Origin: Diphasiastrum complanatum
Taxonomy: Eukaryota > Streptophyta > Lycopodiopsida > Lycopodiales > Lycopodiaceae
DNA: 64,000 nt
Direction: 5' to 3'
Assembly: GCA_029204225.1 (NCBI GenBank)
Contig: CM055104.1
Coordinates: forward strand, 20,117,761-20,181,760
Under the pieces are notes generated by a model. The model saw only the letters and a program-made list of their open reading frames with translations, made no database searches and was not told the origin of the DNA. Shown one piece after another: positions 34,230-46,080 of this stretch. The number at the start of each line of letters is the position of its first letter. Position 1 is the stretch's first letter. A program made the translations under genes and the position numbers.

Positions 34230-34375
34230 TATCGGTTTTTCGCGAAAAAGGCAAAAAATGCGACACTGTGATTTTACACGAGATTTCTATCAGACGAAAA
34301 ATGCGAAAAAGGTGACACTGCATTTTTCAACGGGATTCTTAACAGGCGAAAAATGCGACACTGTCATAAACTCCG
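34230..34375. repeat. Threefold GAAAAATGCG(A)CACTGT subrepeats in K4 U3
   Basis: Variants of AAAAATGCG...GACACTG occur three times with about 50-bp spacing, upstream of the LTR TATA box in element orientation. Two TCTGCAGACT.TGTAAA phrases lie beside them. Confidence 0.75.
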
Positions 34376-34521
34376 TGTAAGTCTGCAGACTGTGTAAAAA
34401 CACTTGTAATTCTGCAGACTATGTAAACGCACAAAAAAATCTGCGGAACTGGATAAACAATGGATGAAGATTAAAATTGATTAATTGATTGATAAGAAGG
34501 AGAATAATCCAACACTGATAC

Positions 34522-35011
34522 CATTTGAAAGTATTGTACTTTTGGACCATAAATGGATCTACAAAGGATCCACAAGAGTGATTGGATGCTTGCTTAACAA
34601 TCTATCAAAAAACTAGACACAAAATAGTTGATCTAGATCGACAATTTGACAAATAACAAGCAAGAACAATCAAGAGCATTGATCATAGATGAAATCCGAG
34701 TCCACACGTGTGAACCACAACCTATTGTACATTTTGTAGACTGAGAATGAAGGCTTAATCACTTTGGTTGCATTTGGAACACAAAATCACATTACAATAG
34801 TGGAGTAGCTCGAGATTGCCAATGAGCTCAAAAAATAATCTATCTTCTCACTATGGGAGAGTGAAATACAAACATGATTAACTATTTAGACTCAATCTAA
34901 CCTACACTAGGATATGTTTCCCACGTGACATCTTGGCCTCACACATGTGGAACCCACTTATGCACATAATTTACAATATACTACATGGCTAGATTTGCTA
35001 ACATAGGCAAT
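34522..35011 (-). repeat. LTR-like remnant next to K4
   Basis: GACCATAAATGGATCTACAAAGGATCCACAAGAGTGATTGGATGC is shared in degenerate form with 41215-41270 and with the K1 LTR at 13340-13400. A PBS-like CTGATACCA directly precedes it at 34513-34521. The outer boundary near 35011 rests only on a CACA end followed by a pyrimidine tract. Confidence 0.45.
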
Positions 35012-35242
35012 TTTTCACATGTACTACTCTCCTTCACCAGAGATTCGCAGTCATTTGGAATCAAGCAAACACTCAATTATTAGTTCTAGTCAGTCCACCA
35101 TCCATTCTTTTTTGAATAGGTCAAGGCAAGCACAAAGGTCTGTTCTGTCCAATGTTGTGAAGCCAGAAAAAGATCTATATGTTCGAATGTAGTAGAGATT
35201 TTCAAAATCTCAGAGCCTTCCACTAAAAATCAAGATAATGAT

Positions 35243-37230
35243 GTGGCAGAGAATCAACCCACACCTATAACAGGTATAAATTCGATACCACTACCTTTAG
35301 GTGCCAATGTCGCAAGTTCCTCGTACAAAGTAGAATCCAAGGGCAAAGAGAAATTTCAAAGAGATTTACAAGCAAGCCGAGAAATGATGGGATGTCAAAA
35401 CCAATTGCTGAAACCTCGTGAAATCCATAAAGTCAAAAACTTAGTTTGTTGTATTTTCTCATGTTTGCAAAAAATTAACCTCTACCGAAATTCACAAATT
35501 CGTTCAAACTTTTTCTCAAAGACAAAAAATGATCAAAATTATTATCTTTGTTCATTTGTAAGGCCTTATATAAAAGGTTTTGTTGACTTTTTAGAAACAA
35601 CTGAAGTTTGTTGTCACAAGCCTTTCAACGTTGTCCATGCAATTAAAATTTGAGACTTGTTCGTATTTACACAAGATTAAAAAAGATCTTAGTCTTCAAG
35701 ATTTTATTCATGGTCAGACTGTTTCTCTAGATTCCTTAATTGCAAAAGCATGTTTGACATATTTCATAGACATGCATGTTGAGAAACTTCCAAATTCTCT
35801 ATATTTTCACCTTCCAAACAATTTAACGAAATTGTAAATATTCTTGATGTACAAAGATTTTGCATAGTCGAAAAATGTTCATCATCTAAGTTATTTTTAT
35901 TTCGTGAAACTGTTGAAGAAAAATTTTGGTCTAGTGAAAATCCTTAAAAAATTCAAAATGTCTGTCTATACCATCTGTGAGCAATTGAAAGTTCTCAGAG
36001 AATAAGCAAAAAGTCATCAGAGAAAAGATATTTGACATATACTAAATTTGTTATTTTTTTTTAACACTCCTTTTAAATTTCTTTTACAGTTTCAACTTAC
36101 TAAATTATTTTTTTGTGTGATTCTTTTAGTGGACATTACAAAGTCACTTCAAATTCACAGAGAGCAATTGTAAACAATAGAAAGACAAGAGCATGCAAAA
36201 CATAGAAAAAAACGTTTGGAGTTTTCTCAAAAGGATTTGGGTCTTGAAATCAATGCAATGGATCAAAAGGAAACACGGAAACGCTATTGTCACATTTATA
36301 AGGGTGCCAAAAAAATATAAATGAAGCGGATTTTATTGAAGTTCATTTGGTTGAAGCTCTTGTATTCAACGACACTTTGCAATCTAAAGTCTATTTCAAT
36401 TATCCCAAAGTTCGAAATGATCCAAACTTGACCATTACCATAATTCACAGAATAATAGTTGAATTTGGCAGTAGTCTTCTTGAGATTCTCTACTTGCAAG
36501 TTGATAACACTGCTAGAGAAAATAAAAACAAATAGTGCTGGCATATTTATCCATGTTGGTTGCTTTAAAAATTTTCAAAAAAATCAAAATAGGATTTCTA
36601 TTAGTGGATTACACTCACGATCAAATTGACCAAATGTTTAGCTGCTTTTCTAAAAATCTAAGATAGAAGAAAGTTTTTGCTTTGCCAGTACTATAGAGTA
36701 TTATCGAAGACCATACACCCCTACACCAAATGTGTTTTTATTACGATGCTCATTTGATTTTAGAGATTACATCAAAATGGCGGAGGAACATTGCATTGCA
36801 CCAATCAATGATATTAGCTAGCATCAGTTCAAAATTGCAAATAATGTTGATGGCATCACATTATTATGGGGAAAGCACTTTTCAAACTTTGTTACCTGGT
36901 TACCTTCTGAAGGAGTTCATTTTTGACAAAGTGTGTCTTCTTCTCAAGTAAAGCTTACACCTTTCTATCATCTAAGGAAAAAGCTAAGACTCAAAGAGAA
37001 CGTCATCTAGTTGATCCATTTGCGGCATTAAACTTTTTGGAAATGATCATTCAAGCAACATACCAATTTTTTGATGAGTTTGATCGACATTGGTGGATGG
37101 ATTTTTTTGAAAAGAAAAAGTTAAATTTGCTTAACTTGGGAGATGCAAACTTGTCTGAAGAGTTTCACTTGCCATTTAGATCTTCAATTTCAACAACGAC
37201 AGTTGATTTCTTTGTTGTTCCACAATAGAC
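35243..37230 (+). pseudogene. Transposase-like relic with DUF7869-type motif
   Basis: Plus-strand frames, broken by stops and shifts, include LQVDNTARENKNK (36496-36534), VDYTHDQIDQMFSCFSKN (about 36608-36660) and LLPGYLLKEF (about 36888). The pattern of a D-N-T-x-x-E-N-K-N block, then a GHTHxxIDQxF-like block, is what I recall from large uncharacterised DUF7869 proteins regarded as transposon-derived. Here the expected G-H is D-Y. Upstream open segments (35243-35837) may be the N-terminal region. The later segment (36923-37228) is acidic and aromatic (DRHWWMDFFEKKKLNLL). The family call is from memory of motifs and should be searched. Confidence 0.55.
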
Positions 37231-37700
37231 TGAGCCTTTAACCCTTTTGCAAAAGGAAAAACGTGAAATTTATGTGGGTTCTAGAAAAAGTCAACATACT
37301 GTAAATACTGCCAAGGCTAAATGGTCTTGTAAACTCATGAAATGAAGCTAGTAGTCTCATTGCACTTCTAGCCTTGAAAAATAACAAAAATCATCCATTT
37401 TGGGTTGCTAAAGTAATTGGCTGCATTCACAGCAAAAGCTAAGGCTCAAAGAGAACATCATCAAGTTGATCCATTTGCGGCATTAAACTTTTTGGGAATG
37501 ATCATTCAAGCAACATACCAATTTTTTAGACTGAGCCTTTAACCCTTCCGCAAAAGAAAAAACGTGAGATTCATTTGGGTTCTAGAAAAAGTCAACAAAC
37601 TGTAAATACTGCCAAGGCTAAATGGTCTAGTAAACTCGATGAAATAAAGCTCGGTAGTTTCATTGCACTTCTAGCCTTGAAAAATAACGAAAATCATCCA
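36965..37700 (+). repeat. Partial tandem duplication within the transposase-like relic
   Basis: 36973-37430 is repeated from 37434 onward. The second copy lacks about 160 bp (the DRHWWMDFF to VVPQ part), so matching landmarks are 461 bp apart on the left (AAAGCTAAG.CTCAAAGAGAAC) and 302 bp apart on the right (GACTGAGCCTTTAACCCTT). Confidence 0.88.
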
Positions 37701-38210
37701 TTTTGGATTGCTAAAGTAATTGGCTTCATTCAGAGCAAAGACACGTTGGTGAAAATTGTACGTGTGCATTGGATGCATACCACTTCAACAAATGTTTTTT
37801 TGGGAAGGTACGAGCTAGAAATGTTGCAACTAGATCCAAAAGGCAAGCGAAAGCATTCAATAAAAAATCAGCCAATAGTTGATAATGTAAATATCCAAGA
37901 TGTGGACGTACCTACATGTAATTTTGAGCTGATAATGATGGACCATTTACGAAAGTCAACAATTTCTATTTTGCAAGAACATCTTGGGTTAAATGCACAA
38001 CCATCATCTTTGACTCGGCTTCAACTTAGCAAAGCCACAATACAAAATTTTCTCTCAACATTGGATGTTGACTCAGATGAGAATTTGTCGATAGACTCTA
38101 ATGAAGAAGATGGGTCATCAACTTCTTTAGCTAAAAAAGGAAGTCTTGATAATAATTCAAGCACCGAGTTGAGAGGACTTAGTGAGAATTCTTTGGAATT
38201 TGAATTGTAA
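37530..38210 (+). pseudogene. Intact C-terminal frame of the transposase-like relic
   Basis: An open frame of more than 210 codons runs through GSRKSQQTVNTAKAKW, FIALLALKNNENHPFWIAKV and DTLVKIVRVHWM, then a Ser/Asp-rich tail ending EFEL at 38210. The HPFWIAKVIGF.....VRVHW part resembles a small beta-barrel (Tudor/BAH-like) tail module, which is inference. There is no ATG near the start, and the first half is the second copy of the local duplication. The first copy is broken by stops while this one stayed open. Confidence 0.55.
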
Positions 38211-41190
38211 AAAAAACAATATAAAAATTATTATCAATGTTTTTCCAACATTTGTGGATTTACCATAACTAGCTTCAAAAGTATTTTGCGCGTTATTTTT
38301 AGGAAAGTCGATTTAGACTATTAAAACACCATAAATGTTTGTGTATGTTGGGACATTTTTTATTTTTAAGGTCTTAAAATTATTTTTTTGGGACATGGTG
38401 TTAGGTTTTTATTGGCCAAAATGCTTTTTTTTTTTTTGCAAATTTTTTTTGTGATTTTTGAAAAAAAAAAAATCATGAAAAGACATGTTTTTGAAAAAAA
38501 AAAATTAAAAATCAAAGAATAGTTACCAGTTTTTAGGATTTTGACCCATTTCAAAAGATTTTGTGTTTCAAGAGATAATGATGTTGTACAAGATATTGCA
38601 AATAGGTTGTCTCAGATTATTTTCAACAATTGGGCTTTGACAATCCACGAGTAAAATTTTCGTGAGTTTTGCGAGTTTCATTCTATCCACGGTTCACCGA
38701 TTATGTAGCCCATGGCGTGCCATGTAATATTAACTTCATTCCATCTCTAACTACAAGAAAGATACTAACTAGATGCAAAAATTTCAATGTATTTTAACAA
38801 TTATTGGCGATTATGCAATTATGTCTTCACCACTTTTTCAATAACTGAAGAAGGATATAAATTATGTATTGAAGAAAAGTAAACAGCCCTTAAAGAAAGT
38901 CATGCAACATCTCAATCTCTTTAGGGAGTTTGCACATGTAATGCCAAGTATTGGATAACATAGAATCTAAGGTAATCTAACAAAATAAGGATTGACTATC
39001 TTTATCTTCCAATTAACATCGATTCACAAGAAATGAAGGATCTTGTTCTAGCCATGTCTTGAATGAGAATTAATGGTGCATGGAGGGTTCAAAGTTCAGA
39101 CATATCTTGACTAAGGCTCACCAAAGTCTCGGGAGTCTACCATGCTATGTTTGATGCTCAACAATCTACAAACGTCTAGGACTCTTAAGAGACTATTTTG
39201 CCTTCCCAATTATGTCACCATGGGGCATCTAGGCTCTATCATCATCTTGGTCTCTTATATATGGTCGACAATAGATATTCAAATAGCAATTGAATATTAG
39301 AATGTAAGGGTATTGACAATAAATCATTGTTGTCTTGGGCTTAAACAATTCAACTGATTTGTGTGACAATTACCTATTAAGATGCACTCATCATTATTCT
39401 AACTAGTCTTACATTCAGTGGAATAGTGCAAGGAAAAATGTCAACATAAATATATTACAAAACTAGTTGAAATGTAATGTTTATGTTTAATTTTGTAGGT
39501 GTCATCTCTTGACCTATACTTGCTTTGTTGTCCGGCTGCATAAAACAAATTCCATTCCAATGGGTCTCTAAATTAGATGGTGCTACATTTTGTTTGAACT
39601 TAACACATGGAATCATTATCTACTAGCATCAAACTACATGGTATATCCACAAAACTCATTGAACATGAGAGCTAGCCGATTGGAAAAAATTCCACACTTC
39701 AAGAGGTTTCTTGTTAATGCATTTAGTCAAGTAGTAGGTGTGTTTTTGACCCAATGATAGGATGTGGATCACTCACACATGCTTGCAAGCTATTGGGTAG
39801 GCACTATGTGGGAATGACTATAACCTATTACAAGTGGTTATTATAAAATATTGTGAGTTGCCTATTTCATTGTGCATATATTACATGCAAAAATTTCAAA
39901 TACCTATCATGGTGTGTTTGGTTTGTACATATTTATATGTTCATAACTAAAGTGATTTTGTGCAAGTGAGGGTATGTTGCAAACAACAAAAGTTATCAAA
40001 GTTTGAGAGTGACAAAGAGAAAATAGACGATTTCGACATGGATGACTTCCAAGTTTGGTAAGAAAATTTTTTGAGCTACATGTTTAAAAAACAAATAAAA
40101 GTTAGTTGATTATGAGCCAATTACAGTTGTTTGCCATCTTATGGAGAGGCATTAGCATGATCGACAGGCAAGATATTGGAAAAGTGAGAGGAACTATGAT
40201 GATAAGTCGTGTTGCAAGTGTATCTACATTGATGATGAGTGCATGGAGACATCAAATGCACATCACATAGACCATTATTTGTATTGGGAAATTTGCCATG
40301 AATTGCTATATATATACTTTTTAGGTTTTTAATATATGCTTTACTTAAGATCCCAATTTTTGTAGAAAGTATTATGAATATATGTTGTTTGCTAATAGGC
40401 ACTCATTTTCAAAAAAGAATTTTAATTTGAAACTTTGAATGATAGTTTTAAGCACTGCAATCCACATCAGTTTCTCGCTACACTTTAGGCACTAAAGCAT
40501 CAAGTTTCAAATAATTTGCACTTTATACCTCTTAAATAAGCTCCAACAGAAGTGGGTGTCAAATTAAAGACAGTACCACATTGTTTTGTTGCATAGCGTC
40601 CTTCATTATTGCCACTATGGAGATACATTCTTAGCGAGATGATGTTAAACTACTTTTTCTAAAGCCGTGACATGGCCTCATTGTCATTATCTCCATTTAT
40701 ATTGCAAGATAACTTGCTAGGCTCACAAATTTTTTACTGACAGATAATGTCCACACTCAAGTCGAAGAAGTAGTGCATTTCATAAGCAAAATTGTAAACA
40801 CTTTTCTAAGAGTTGTTCACTGCTAGTTACTAGTTGGATTAATAATTACCAAAGCCTTCAATGCCTATTCTTTCAAAGCACACACAACCTACATTTTTCA
40901 ATTAACTTTCTCATTTGTTTTGAACGTGTTAATATTGTCAAGATGTTATTTCATACAAGAACTCAATGCTAAAATGCTCAATAATAGGTAACTCTTAGTT
41001 GTTCTAGTTGCAAGTGCCTATGTGGCTATGGTTAAGGCCAATATATTTCAATGAGTGGCTTGAATAAGGTGACTAGGTTGTAATCAGACAACTTGGGTTG
41101 CTTTAGTACTTAACCTCCTATATTTCAACCAGAGCAGGTGATAGGATTCTGATCTATGTTCCGAGTAGAATTAAATTGCAAGTACTGTAT
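38211..41190. other. AT-rich stretch without recognisable genes
   Basis: Includes homopolymer A/T runs at 38370-38510. No motif-bearing frame was found on either strand. Short frames at 40139-40402 and elsewhere have no support. Confidence 0.55.
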
Positions 41191-41196
41191 AATGTG

Positions 41197-41300
41197 AAAA
41201 ATCAATGACAATAAGGACCATAAATCGGATTCATTTGATTCACAAGAGTGATTGGTTGCAGTACTATCTTGATTTCTATCAATTTACAAAAGCTAGAAGT
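41197..41300 (-). repeat. Copia LTR fragment
   Basis: TGTGAAAAATCAATGACAAT followed by GGACCATAAATCGGATT and CACAAGAGTGATTGGTTGCA matches the 5' start of the K1 LTR (13332) and 34522-34640. No PBS is visible beside it. Confidence 0.5.
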
Positions 41301-43756
41301 GACACATTCTTGATATGTAAGCAAAAGAGCGATCTAAACAAGGGGTTTATGTGAAAAGTAGAGTACAGACATACGACGTAGATCAGACTACAAATGATAA
41401 TCAATGCATTGTACTTAAAGAAACTCATGCAAAAGATATATCCAAGGTCCAAGGTGAGTATTTCATAAACATTTTGGGGAAGTGATCTGAGTTTTGAAAG
41501 CGACATGTCACCACATCATGAATTTTGAAGTCAACAAAATCTAACTAAAGCATATTATGGCCGTTAAAAGTATCTATATTAGTTGGAAGAATATATGGTA
41601 GACTATAAAAGTGTAGGGTATAAAAGAATTTTCTTTCATGAAAAGATCATGGCTGGCATTTTACTGCATACGATTGAAGTGCATTAGATTATGCAAAGAC
41701 GTTTGAAGGCATTAGCTTATTCAAAGAAGTTCATTCCTCTGGAAATTATTGATTATTTTTCAGCTCTGCGCGTAAGTTGGTACACTGATGGTTTTCCCAT
41801 CCTTACTTTATAAAAGCAGGAATTTCGTTAGATACATATTGTCATACTTTCCCTTGGTTAGGATTCTGACGAGTAGAACATGACTAAGTTTGGCTATCCG
41901 ATTACTATTCCATTTCGTAGGTGTAAGTTATTTAAGTTTGAAGTACATATGTATGTATATGCAACTAATTTGCCAGACTATTTTCGGTTCTTTTTTTATC
42001 ACAATTTTTGGTGTGGAAGATTGTGTAATCTGGCATAAAGAAACATGATTTTAGCTGTATATTATCATAGTAAGACATGAGGGCATGTTATTCAGTTCCC
42101 TCTGAACGGATATACTGATAACTGAATGGACAGATACAAAATATGTGCTAACAGAACCACATTCTTACTGTCTCATTTACGGATATCGCAAATGACATCT
42201 CGACTCATGGTAAATTTCATATCGCATTTATGTATTGTAAAACTAAAATTTTGTTCTCTTCAAGGTTGTGATTTCTTACAACTTACAATGTGATGATTTC
42301 GTCGATGTAAAGCATCGTGATTTTTTACCGTGTTAGGCTAATGTCGAGAGGTTTGCCATTAAGAAAATTAGCATAAACGAGTTTTTCCCGGAGCATAAAC
42401 TCAAACTGAATGATTATAATAAACGATTGAGTAGTTACGTACATGATTATTTATTACCTACGTCAGTATTAAACTAAGTTTGAAAAGCTTCCGTGTACGT
42501 TGTACACGGTCGATGTTCCTAATTACTGAACGTTCCATACACAAATATTCAAATCATAGATGAAAGAAAATTATACTGATACAATCCAACTTGGATTATC
42601 CAAGATACATCTAAGAAGTAGATGAATAATAATATATGCCTAAATACCTCTGCAGCTCAATTCCGCTCAGCCAGCACATAAAAGGTACAAACATATAAGT
42701 AGCTGAAGTATAAATACCCCCCATTTGTTGATTTTATTCAACAATTACCTTACAATCAAAACATTGCGTTATCTTCCCCTTTAAAAAAGCATTGCCAATT
42801 CTAAAATTTATCAATCAGCTTGTTAATATACTTCCTTGGTTTAAGCATTGGCGCGATATTAAAGATTGGATGACGAGCTGCATGTGAGTTCAATGCCTTA
42901 GTTCCCTATTTGTTGTTCCCTAATTGCTGTTTCATTATAAATGTTGCGGTTCAAGAGCTATCAAAAAGCTTTTGCTTCACATGAAAACATATCAAGGAGA
43001 ATTCGATATAAGGGAATCGTCAGCCAACAAGATTAAGAAAACGGTTAATGCAGTTAGAAAACGCGATTCAAACGATCGCCAGCTATTTTTGCCTTATTTG
43101 GTCATGGCTAACTTCCACTTACACACTTCAATGATAAGTTACTTCATCCTTCGCCAGCTCTTTTCGCCTCGTTTGGTCCTCACATGGCTGATTCAAACTT
43201 CCACTTAATCACTTTAAAGGAGAAGTTACTCTTCCTTGCTATACCAATGAGGTAACGGCGGCGAGTGATATGTTTGTGAGGTTTCGGCACCAACCTATCG
43301 TCTCCGATGCGAATCTATTAGCTTAGTATCATGATCAGTACCGACTCCGAAGTTATATTATTTTAATATGAGGCCACGATTTTCTTTCAAATCTCCACAA
43401 TGAAACAAAATACCTCACATAATAAACATGATTCTGGATTAATTTATACATGTGACGGTGTTCTTAAATTTGAGCCCTGACAACTGGGTATAGGATTTTC
43501 AAGCAATGACCAATAGCTGACCTGTTCCGCGTCAATATCATAGATATTGGCACTTTGTTTTATGGATCTTGATAGATAGCCCCTGAGCTCACGTTTTGGT
43601 TGACCTTTACGAGACTACATTGTGCACATCGGTAGCGAACTTAATTCATACTTGACAGAACTAGAAATGAATATAATCACGAGACCAGTTCAACTGTTTG
43701 CGGAATCTAATTCGAACGTCCACTTTCCAAATTCCAAACGATAAATAGGCTCAAAT
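41301..43756. other. Possible intron or intergenic sequence
   Basis: No transposon protein similarity is seen. Because a candidate first exon on the minus strand ends at 43770, this stretch may contain its intron(s) and later exons, but I could not identify them. Confidence 0.35.
43077..43235. repeat. 75-bp imperfect tandem duplication
   Basis: CGCCAGCT.TTTT.GCCT..TTTGGTC..CATGGCT..., ending AAGTTACT..ATCCTT/CTTCCTT, occurs twice, starting at 43077 and 43152. Confidence 0.7.
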
Positions 43757-43769
43757 GCTAGAATGGTAC

Positions 43770-43985
43770 CTTAACACTAATCTCTTTGGTGCGCACTATC
43801 GGAGAACCCGTCCTTGATGAAACCTCAGATTCGATATCTGAAAGAATAGCATGATGTCGACCCCTTGTTACGCTTCCAGAAGTGGACGCTTCCGAGAGCG
43901 AGTCCGACGAGGGCATGCTATTAAGGCTTGATTCTTGCGCATTGAGGCTGCTGGATCGTGAAGCAGAACATCTACTGCACTCCAT
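43770..43985 (-). CDS. Candidate first coding exon of a host gene
   Basis: ATG at 43985 (minus) opens 72 codons, Ser-rich and low in bias toward AT: MECSRCSASRSSSLNAQESS, then DSLSEASTSGSVTRGRHHA, ending EISVK. It is followed exactly by GTACCATTC, a usable splice donor, in phase 0. A (CT)17 tract lies 30 bp upstream of the ATG, typical of plant 5' leaders. Base composition is higher in GC than the surroundings and no transposon motif is present. Later exons were not found and the product is unknown. Confidence 0.5.
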
Positions 43986-44011
43986 TGACGAGCTAGACGA
44001 GACGAAACAAG

Positions 44012-44014
<3 letters not shown>

Positions 44015-44048
<34 letters not shown>
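44015..44048. repeat. (AG)17 microsatellite in a candidate 5' leader
   Basis: 34 bp of pure AG on the plus strand, reading (CT)n on the sense strand of the exon at 43770-43985. Confidence 0.95.
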
Positions 44049-44049
<1 letters not shown>

Positions 44050-44052
<3 letters not shown>

Positions 44053-44840
44053 AGCTATTCAGATTTCTAAATTGTCCTTTTAATTAAATCTTAACTAAAC
44101 TTAATGATACTTTAACTAAACTTAATGGATACTTTGTGCCTATTTGCCCAATTTTTGAATAAATCAAAAATCAAGAATAGGCATCTATTTTTTTTTTTTA
44201 TATTTGCTGCCCATTCTAGCCTACACGTCACGCGTCAGGGCTAAACTGCCATGTGGCAGCGTTGGAGTGGTTGGAAAAAGTCAAATTGCTTAATATGCTT
44301 CATAATGAGCATGTAAAATTTTTTAAAGTATCCATTACGCAATATTTTCAAAGTTTCATAATGGAGTTGTTGTATTGTTGACTTTTGAAGCATTGAGCTA
44401 CTTCTTGTCTAGGCATGTAAATCTTAAAAGAGTTTATGAATCTTTGTCTAAAATATTGAAACAAAACTATTTCTTGGTGAACTGTCCTTGTAGTTTACTC
44501 CTACCTCCCTCTCGGTACACGCAAATCTTCAAAGCTTTGGAGAAGATTGAGGTACTCAAGGGAAAGGAGGTGTGAGAGGGAACTTAACCAAATTTTTTAT
44601 CCCTATGGAGTCCATGGGCTATGTGGCATCGTTTGGTGATCCCACATGTTGGGAAAAATTCTAGAAGGGACAAATGGGGCCTTTCTTGGGGCCCACTTTT
44701 CCTTTTTGCATGGAGGAAGGGCAGGGGGTAAAGGAGTGTACGTTCTCATTCGTTCACCCCATTTTTCTAAGTTGCTTGTTTTTGCTCTATAAGTTCAAGT
44801 AAGCTTATTTTCTTAGCCTTTTGAGCTATAGTTTTTAACG
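44050..44840. other. Non-coding stretch, possibly a gypsy 5' LTR/leader
   Basis: No gene. Moderately GC-rich blocks (CACGTCACGCGTCAGGGC, CCATGTGGCAGCGTTGGAGTGG) precede the gypsy gag on the same strand, where its LTR and leader should lie. No second copy was available to confirm this. Confidence 0.4.
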
Positions 44841-44842
44841 GT

Positions 44843-46080
44843 TTGGACGCCGTTGCTCTCCGTTTTTCCTCTCGTCTTTTTCTACACCTTACCTTTGTCA
44901 TGGAGACTCCTATGGATGTCACCCAAGCTCCAAGCCCGGTTGGGGCTGATATGGAGGAAATGGCACGTGCGATAAATCTGTTACAGCAAATTGTCGACAT
45001 GCGGTCCAAGCATGAACTGGCGGAGGCCGAAATGAGGGCTATGACCTAATCTCGGCATGCACTCCTCAATCTGATGTTTACCCCGAAATTCTTTGCTAGG
45101 GAGAAAAAGGACAGACATCGGGACGTGGTCTTGGCTTGGCTCGATCAATGGACTTCTCATTTTTCCATGCACGATCTGTCAGACAGCTCTTAGATTGTGA
45201 CTGCCATTATGTTTTTACGCAGTAAAGCGTACTCATGGTGGCAAGATCTTAAGGAGCGTGCTACAGTCCCAACTACTTGGAATGATTTTCAGGTAGCCTT
45301 TAAGGCCGCCTTTATGCCAGTCCTTGACAATTTTGAGTATTATCGTCGATTTGTCACACTGCAAATGGGAACGAAACCTTTGATGTCTATTTGCAAGACT
45401 TCCAAGAGGGAGCGTCGTGGTTTGTCAACCGCATTGACGGAGGTTTCCTCAAGCTACACTTTATTTTGGGCTTGCCCAAAGAGTATCAGTTAGAGGTCCA
45501 CCGCAATCAACCACAATCCCTTGAGGATGTTGTGCGTGTCACTCAATTTTTTGACGATACGCACATAGTAATCTGCAAAGAGCAGCATAAGCTTAAATCC
45601 AAGGACAAACCCTCTTCAGACTTTTCCTTCAAAAAGAGTAAGGAAAAGGTCATCGACGCACCTTCTCCTTCGGAAAAGAAAAAGAAGCGCTCTCGGTTGG
45701 AGAGAGCTGATTTTGACAAGGCAAAAAGCGACGGGTTGTATTTCTCGAGAATGAGCACATTTCCAAGGACTACCCGAAGAAACAGAAGAAGGGTGACCGC
45801 TCTTTCAAGGAACCGGGTAATTCTTCAATTTCTTGTATTGATGTATCCATTAAGAATGGAACTGTATGTAGTAATTGTTATTTTAATACCGTGGTGTTTG
45901 GACCTCAGGCACTCATTCGCATTATTGGGTTCGTAGGCAGCCAACCCATGAGTATTTTGTTTAATGACTGTTCTACTCATAATATTATTAATGCTAAATT
46001 GGTGCAGAAGCTACATTTGGCAACCGCACCAAGTGACCACAAGTACGTGGTTAGGATGGCAACGGGTGGGGAGTTGCTAG
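44843..46080 (+). pseudogene. Ty3/gypsy gag-protease fragment (G3)
   Basis: ATG at 44900 starts METPMDVTQAPS. After one stop the frame reads WLDQWTSHFSMHD, RSKAYSWWQDLKE and FKAAFMPVLDNFEYYRRF (retrotrans-gag core with the SWWQxL and F..F....... pattern), then after a -1 shift near 45390 FILGLPKEYQLEVHRNQPQS and a Lys-rich tail. Further on, MSILFNDCSTHNIINAKL is a retropepsin motif in which the usual D-S-G-S/T-H is N-D-C-S-T-H, so the catalytic triad is altered. The element is cut at 46080 by copia sequence. Confidence 0.85.
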
